A stretch of DNA of 38,876 bases from an uncultured Selenomonadales bacterium (GTDB taxonomy: Bacteria > Bacillota > Negativicutes > Selenomonadales > Selenomonadaceae): NCBI GenBank assembly GCA_947165185.1, contig CAMUZL010000003.1:1-38876 (forward strand), written 5' to 3'. This document shows, piece after piece, positions 35,239 through 38,876 of the stretch. The position numbers were made by a program, and so were the translations under genes. The notes below the pieces were generated by a model. That model did not search any database. It was not told the DNA's origin and saw only the letters and a list, made by a program, of their open reading frames with translations. How positions within the stretch are numbered: the first letter of the stretch is position 1; each line of letters starts with the position of its first letter.

Positions 35239-35756
35239 TGGACGAATACAGACAAGTTTTAAAAATCGCGGCGTATCTGCTGGAATATCCCGACGAATCG
35301 TGGCGTGCCGAGTTCGACGAATATCGGGCGGCGGCTTTGGAATTGTCGACGGCTCAAATTCGTGACGTGTTCAAAGATTATTTTGATTACGTGGAGCAAC
35401 TGGGCGCGAAAGAATATGAACAACAATACGTTCGCAAGTTTGACTTTTCGCAGAACACGAATTTATATTTGACGACGCACAATCGGACGGACTTCGGCAA
35501 GCAGGCGAACGAGATGCACGAATACAAGACGCTTTTTCTTGAAAACGGCTACGACTTGCAAAAAGAATTGCCCAATTATTTACCCGCGCTTTTGGAATTG
35601 GCGGCGACTGTCGAGCGGTCGGCGGCGCGAAAAATTTTGGCGAAGGCGCATGACAAGCTTGAGTTGTTGCGCGAAAGATTTATCGAAGCGAAATTGCCGC
35701 AAGTATTTTTGTTGGACGTGGTTTTGTCGCAAGAAACGGCGTTGGAGGTGAGTTGA
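35238..35756 (+). CDS. narJ: Nitrate reductase delta chaperone
   Basis: 172-aa TorD-family chaperone needed for molybdenum cofactor insertion into NarG and for NarGH membrane attachment. The family phrase YVRKFDFSQNTNLYLTTH is clear, together with the helical N-terminus YRQVLKIAAYLLEYPDESW. ATG 35238 overlaps the narH stop by one base, with GGGAGG upstream. The stop directly abuts narI. Confidence 0.93.
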   Translation: MDEYRQVLKIAAYLLEYPDESWRAEFDEYRAAALELSTAQIRDVFKDYFDYVEQLGAKEYEQQYVRKFDFSQNTNLYLTTHNRTDFGKQANEMHEYKTLFLENGYDLQKELPNYLPALLELAATVERSAARKILAKAHDKLELLRERFIEAKLPQVFLLDVVLSQETALEVS

Positions 35757-36428
35757 ATGAGCGGATTTTTATGGGGCGCGTTGCCGTATATCGCGTTCAC
35801 GGTTTTGATAGTCGGGACGGCGTATCGATATTGGACGGGCGAGCGCGGCTGGACGACGAAATCGAGCGAATTTCTTGCGAAAGACAGCTTGAAAGTCGCG
35901 GGACCGATGTTTCACTTGGGCTTGTTGATGGCGTTCGGCGGACACGTAATCGGAATTTTGGTGCCGAAAAGTTTAACGGACGGCGTCGGAATCAGCGAAC
36001 ATTTGTATCACATAATTGCGTTGGCGGGCGGCATACCTGCGGGACTGTTATTTTTCGGCGGATTTTTTTTGCTGATGCAACGACGTTTCGGCAACCCGCG
36101 AATGAAAGTCAACACGTCGACAATGGACGTTTGGTTGTATTTGGTTTTATTTCTGACGCTGGTGACGGGTTTCGGCGGGACGCTGATGAACGCGGTCGGA
36201 CTTTTGGGCGACTTCAATTATCGGGAGGCAATATCGCCGTGGTTCCGTTCGGTGTTGGCAATGAGCCCCGACGTTGAATTGATGGCGGACGTACCGTTGA
36301 TTTTCAAAGCGCACATGGTGATGTGGATGATAACTGCAATTATTTTTCCACTGACACGACTTGTCCATTGCTTGAGCTTTCCGTTTGAATATTTCTTGCG
36401 GAACAAAATCGTGTATCGGCGCAAATAA
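35757..36428 (+). CDS. narI: Nitrate reductase gamma subunit, cytochrome b
   Basis: 223-aa inner-membrane subunit that binds two b haems and takes electrons from quinol. Five hydrophobic segments are visible. The His residues in [15 protein letters not shown] near the N-terminus and in FKAHMVMWM and [11 protein letters not shown] near the C-terminus fit the haem ligands. The C-terminus [14 protein letters not shown] matches the family. ATG 35757 directly follows the narJ stop, with GGAGGTGAG upstream. Confidence 0.94.
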   Translation: MSGFLWGALPYIAFTVLIVGTAYRYWTGERGWTTKSSEFLAKDSLKVAGPMFHLGLLMAFGGHVIGILVPKSLTDGVGISEHLYHIIALAGGIPAGLLFFGGFFLLMQRRFGNPRMKVNTSTMDVWLYLVLFLTLVTGFGGTLMNAVGLLGDFNYREAISPWFRSVLAMSPDVELMADVPLIFKAHMVMWMITAIIFPLTRLVHCLSFPFEYFLRNKIVYRRK

Positions 36429-36445
36429 ATTTGGGAGATGGTTTG

Positions 36446-38077
36446 ATGGAAGCGAAGATGTTTTGTTACCAATGCTCTGACGCGTTGGGCGGCAAAGGTT
36501 GCACGCAAGCCGGAGTTTGCGGCAAAAAGCCTGAAGTCGCGAAACTGCAAGACCTTCTGATTTACGTGACGAAGGGCATTTCGGCAGTGACGACGAAATT
36601 GCGCGCCGAGGGGCAGGAAGTCAAGCCGCGAGTGAATCGACTTGTGACTTTGAATCTTTTTGCGACGATAACGAACGCGAACTTTGACGCTGAATCTTTG
36701 ACGCAGCGGATTGAGCAAACGTTGCGGACGAAGTCGAAACTTTTGGCGGCATTGACGTACAAAGAAAATTTGCCCGAAGCGGCGACGTGGACAGACGAGC
36801 GCGAAAATTTTTTGTCGAAAGCCGAAGTTGTCGGTATAATGTCGACGGCTGATGAAGACGTTCGCAGTCTTCGCGAGCTGATAACTTACGGGCTCAAAGG
36901 ATTGGCGGCGTACATGAAACACGCGAACCGCCTTGACTTTTCCGACGAAAAAATTGACGCGTTCACGCAATCGACGCTTGCCAAACTTCTCGACGACAGT
37001 TTGAGCGTTGAGAAATTAACGGCGTTGGCGTTGGAGACAGGCAAGTTTGGCGTGGATGTAATGGCGTTGTTGTCCACAGCTAACACGAAAACTTACGGCA
37101 ATCCTGAACTGACGAAAGTTTTTTTGGGCGTGCGAAAAAATCCCGCGATACTCATCAGCGGACACGATCTGCGGGATTTGGAACAGTTGCTTGAGCAAAC
37201 GGCGGGCACGGGCGTTGACGTTTACACGCACGGCGAAATGTTGCCGGCGCATTACTATCCAAAACTGAAAAAATTCCCGCATCTTGTCGGGAATTACGGG
37301 AACGCGTGGCAAAATCAAACGACGGAGTTTGAGAAATTCAACGGCGCGATTTTGCTGACGACGAATTGTTTGATGCCGCCAAAAGAAAGTTATCGTGCGC
37401 GAGTTTTCACGACGGGCGCGGTCGGCTATCCCGGTTGCAAACACATTGACGAAGTTGACGGCGTAAAAGATTTTTCGGAGTTGATAGCAGTCGCGAAAAA
37501 ATGTCCGCCGCCAACGAAGTTGGCGGCGGGTGAAATAGTCGGCGGCTTTGCTCACGAACAAATTTTTGCTGTTGCCGATAAAATTGTCGAGGCAGTGAAA
37601 TCGGGCGCGATAAAAAAATTCGTAGTGATGGCCGGTTGCGACGGTCGTCAAAAATCCCGCGAGTATTACACAAAATTTGCCGAAGGTTTGCCGAAAGACG
37701 CGGTGATTTTAACGGCGGGTTGTGCGAAATACAAATACATCAAACTCAATCTCGGCGACATTGGTGGAATTCCGCGAGTATTGGACGCGGGTCAGTGCAA
37801 CGATTGCTATTCGCTTGCATTGGTCGCGCTGAAGCTGAAAGAAATTTTCGGACTTGACGACGTAAACAAATTGCCGATTGTCTACAACATTGGCTGGCAC
37901 GAGCAAAAAGCGGTGACAGTGCTGCTTGCGCTTTTGTATCTCGGCGTGAAAAATATTCATCTCGGTCCCGTGCTACCGGCATTTCTCAGCCCGAACGTCG
38001 CGAAAGTTTTGGTTGAGCAATTCGGAATCGGGACGATAACAAACGCGGAAGACGACCTGAAAACAATGCTGGGTTAA
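36446..38077 (+). CDS. hcp: Hydroxylamine reductase / hybrid cluster protein
   Basis: 543-aa hybrid cluster protein; relatives reduce hydroxylamine and nitric oxide. The N-terminal motif [23 protein letters not shown] has the Cys-x2-Cys spacing of the strict-anaerobe class with a 4Fe-4S cluster. Hybrid-cluster ligands are recognisable in [14 protein letters not shown] (His), [10 protein letters not shown] (Glu), TTNCLMPP (Cys), GYPGCKHI (Cys) and the later AGCAKYKY and [10 protein letters not shown] regions. The ATG at 36446 was chosen over TTG 36431, with GGGAG upstream. It follows narI closely and would protect against NO and hydroxylamine formed during nitrate respiration. A perfect hairpin lies at 37505-37529. 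Confidence 0.95.
   Translation: MEAKMFCYQCSDALGGKGCTQAGVCGKKPEVAKLQDLLIYVTKGISAVTTKLRAEGQEVKPRVNRLVTLNLFATITNANFDAESLTQRIEQTLRTKSKLLAALTYKENLPEAATWTDERENFLSKAEVVGIMSTADEDVRSLRELITYGLKGLAAYMKHANRLDFSDEKIDAFTQSTLAKLLDDSLSVEKLTALALETGKFGVDVMALLSTANTKTYGNPELTKVFLGVRKNPAILISGHDLRDLEQLLEQTAGTGVDVYTHGEMLPAHYYPKLKKFPHLVGNYGNAWQNQTTEFEKFNGAILLTTNCLMPPKESYRARVFTTGAVGYPGCKHIDEVDGVKDFSELIAVAKKCPPPTKLAAGEIVGGFAHEQIFAVADKIVEAVKSGAIKKFVVMAGCDGRQKSREYYTKFAEGLPKDAVILTAGCAKYKYIKLNLGDIGGIPRVLDAGQCNDCYSLALVALKLKEIFGLDDVNKLPIVYNIGWHEQKAVTVLLALLYLGVKNIHLGPVLPAFLSPNVAKVLVEQFGIGTITNAEDDLKTMLG
37505..37529. repeat. Perfect 11-bp GC-rich hairpin inside hcp
   Basis: Bases 37505-37515 pair perfectly with 37519-37529 around loop GAA. 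It encodes [11 protein letters not shown], which matches the usual length of Hcp here, so it may have arisen by conversion rather than insertion. Confidence 0.7.
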
Positions 38078-38097
38078 AGAGTTTTTCTGTTGCGACG

Positions 38098-38127
38098 GTC
38101 GGCGATATATCGTCGACTATTTTTTTT
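38098..38127 (+). terminator. Intrinsic terminator after hcp
   Basis: GTCGGCGA (38098-38105) pairs with TCGTCGAC (38110-38117) through one G-T wobble, loop TATA, followed by TATTTTTTTT. The GGAGGTG site of the next gene begins at once, so it may act as an attenuator for the MoeA-like gene. Confidence 0.78.
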
Positions 38128-38139
38128 GGAGGTGTAAGC

Positions 38140-38876
38140 ATGAAGGAAATTCGAGTTGAAGACGCTGTCGGACAGATTTTGTGCCACGACATCACGCAAA
38201 TTGTTCGCGGCGTGACGAAAGGTGCGAAATTTAAAAAAGGCCACGTGATCACGGCGGATGACGTACCTGAATTGTTGAAACTCGGCAAGGAAAATATTTT
38301 CGTGTGGGAGACGGACGAATCGAAGTTGCACGAAAACGAAGCCGCCGAGATTTTGCGCGGAATATGTCAAGGTCACGGACTCGAACCAAACGCCGGTCAG
38401 TGAAGGCAAAATCGAACTAAAGACCGCGTATGACGGCGTTTTTTACATTGACGCGGAAAAATTGAACGCGCTGAACGATGTCGACGAGATTTGTATCGCG
38501 ACACTTCAAAACAAAATACCCGTTCGCAAAGGCAAAACCGTTGCGGGAATGCGAGTTATTCCTCTCGTTATCGACAAGCAGAAAATTGAGCGCACAAAAA
38601 CAATAGCGGGCGAAATCCCAATTTTGAAAGTTGAGCCGTACAAAAAATTCAAAGTTGGTTTGGTCGTGACGGGTTCCGAAATTTACCGTGAGCGCATCAA
38701 AGACACGTTCACTCCCGTCATCGAATCGAAACTCAAAACGTTCGGCGGACTCGAAGTCAACGAGCGTCGGTTATCGGACGACACGAAAGAAATGACGCGT
38801 TCAAAAATTCTTGAGTTGGTTGAACTCGGCATGGAAATAATTTTGTGCACGGGCGGAATGAGCGTTGATCCCGACG
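38140..38876 (+). pseudogene. MoeA-like molybdopterin-binding protein, frameshifted and cut by window end
   Basis: The first part (from ATG 38140, after GGAGGTG) reads MKEIRVEDAVGQILCHDITQ and ends in a stop at 38401-38403 after 87 codons. The +1 frame then continues as SEGKIELKTAYDGVFYIDAEKLN and runs to the window end with the MoCF domain phrases VVTGSEIYRE and ILCTGGMSVDPD. Relatives are single proteins of about 340 aa containing both parts, so one extra base (or two lost) between about 38366 and 38400 has broken the gene. The family acts in or senses molybdenum cofactor synthesis, which suits its place after narGHJI. It could be a real mutation, an assembly error or a programmed shift at CAG-TGA-A. 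Confidence 0.8.

Noticed and set aside
1-38876. CRISPR array, tRNA or rRNA genes
   Set aside because: No regularly spaced short repeats and no tRNA- or rRNA-like stretches were seen on either strand.

Overview
The window looks like a stretch of chromosome from an anaerobic, respiring bacterium. Most genes start with ATG, but GTG and TTG starts are common, ribosome binding sites are strong AGGAGG types, and intrinsic terminators are plentiful. A Firmicutes-type Tad locus, a strict-anaerobe class Hcp, a Bacteroidetes/eukaryote-style GlgB and narGHJI together suggest the Negativicutes (Selenomonas-like). This placement is inference and not secure.

Layout. 1-8710 (+) is a Tad (Flp) pilus operon: CpaB (cut by the window edge), the RcpA/CpaC secretin, two CpaE-like ATPases, TadB, Flp prepilin, TadE, CpaF and TadC. 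It is followed at 8717-10369 by a membrane diguanylate cyclase, and then a two-way terminator. 10405-11400 (-) is a PiT phosphate permease. 11571-14501 (+) encodes a very long Rep-like HUH protein with a recent internal tandem duplication and a disordered tail. 14664-16682 (-) is glgB, with its own terminator and a promoter that diverges from the next operon.

16857-25029 (+) is the most unusual part. It is a four-gene operon: a 467-aa protein of unknown family, a 249-aa protein of unknown family, a giant P-loop ATPase (about 1397 aa) with BrxC/PglY-like architecture, and a PglZ-domain protein. It resembles the ATPase-PglZ core of BREX-like phage defence, but no methyltransferase, BrxL or phosphorothioation gene lies in the window. 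Without a clear break it runs into a hybrid histidine kinase (25043-28798), which carries a second, dead kinase module, and then a REC-GGDEF response regulator (28802-30055).

30138-38077 (+) is an anaerobic nitrate respiration operon: narG, narH, narJ, narI, then hcp, which handles nitric oxide and hydroxylamine stress. It is followed by a molybdopterin-binding MoeA-like gene running off the window. narG carries an in-frame TGA at a position where relatives have Trp, and the MoeA-like gene is frameshifted. Either molybdenum-dependent nitrate respiration is decaying in this strain, or the assembly has errors here.

Across the window, near-perfect GC-rich hairpins with 3-5 nt loops sit inside several unrelated coding sequences, and terminator hairpins repeatedly lie just ahead of ribosome binding sites inside operons. 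No tRNA, rRNA or CRISPR array was seen, and no gene-free stretch exceeds 300 bases.
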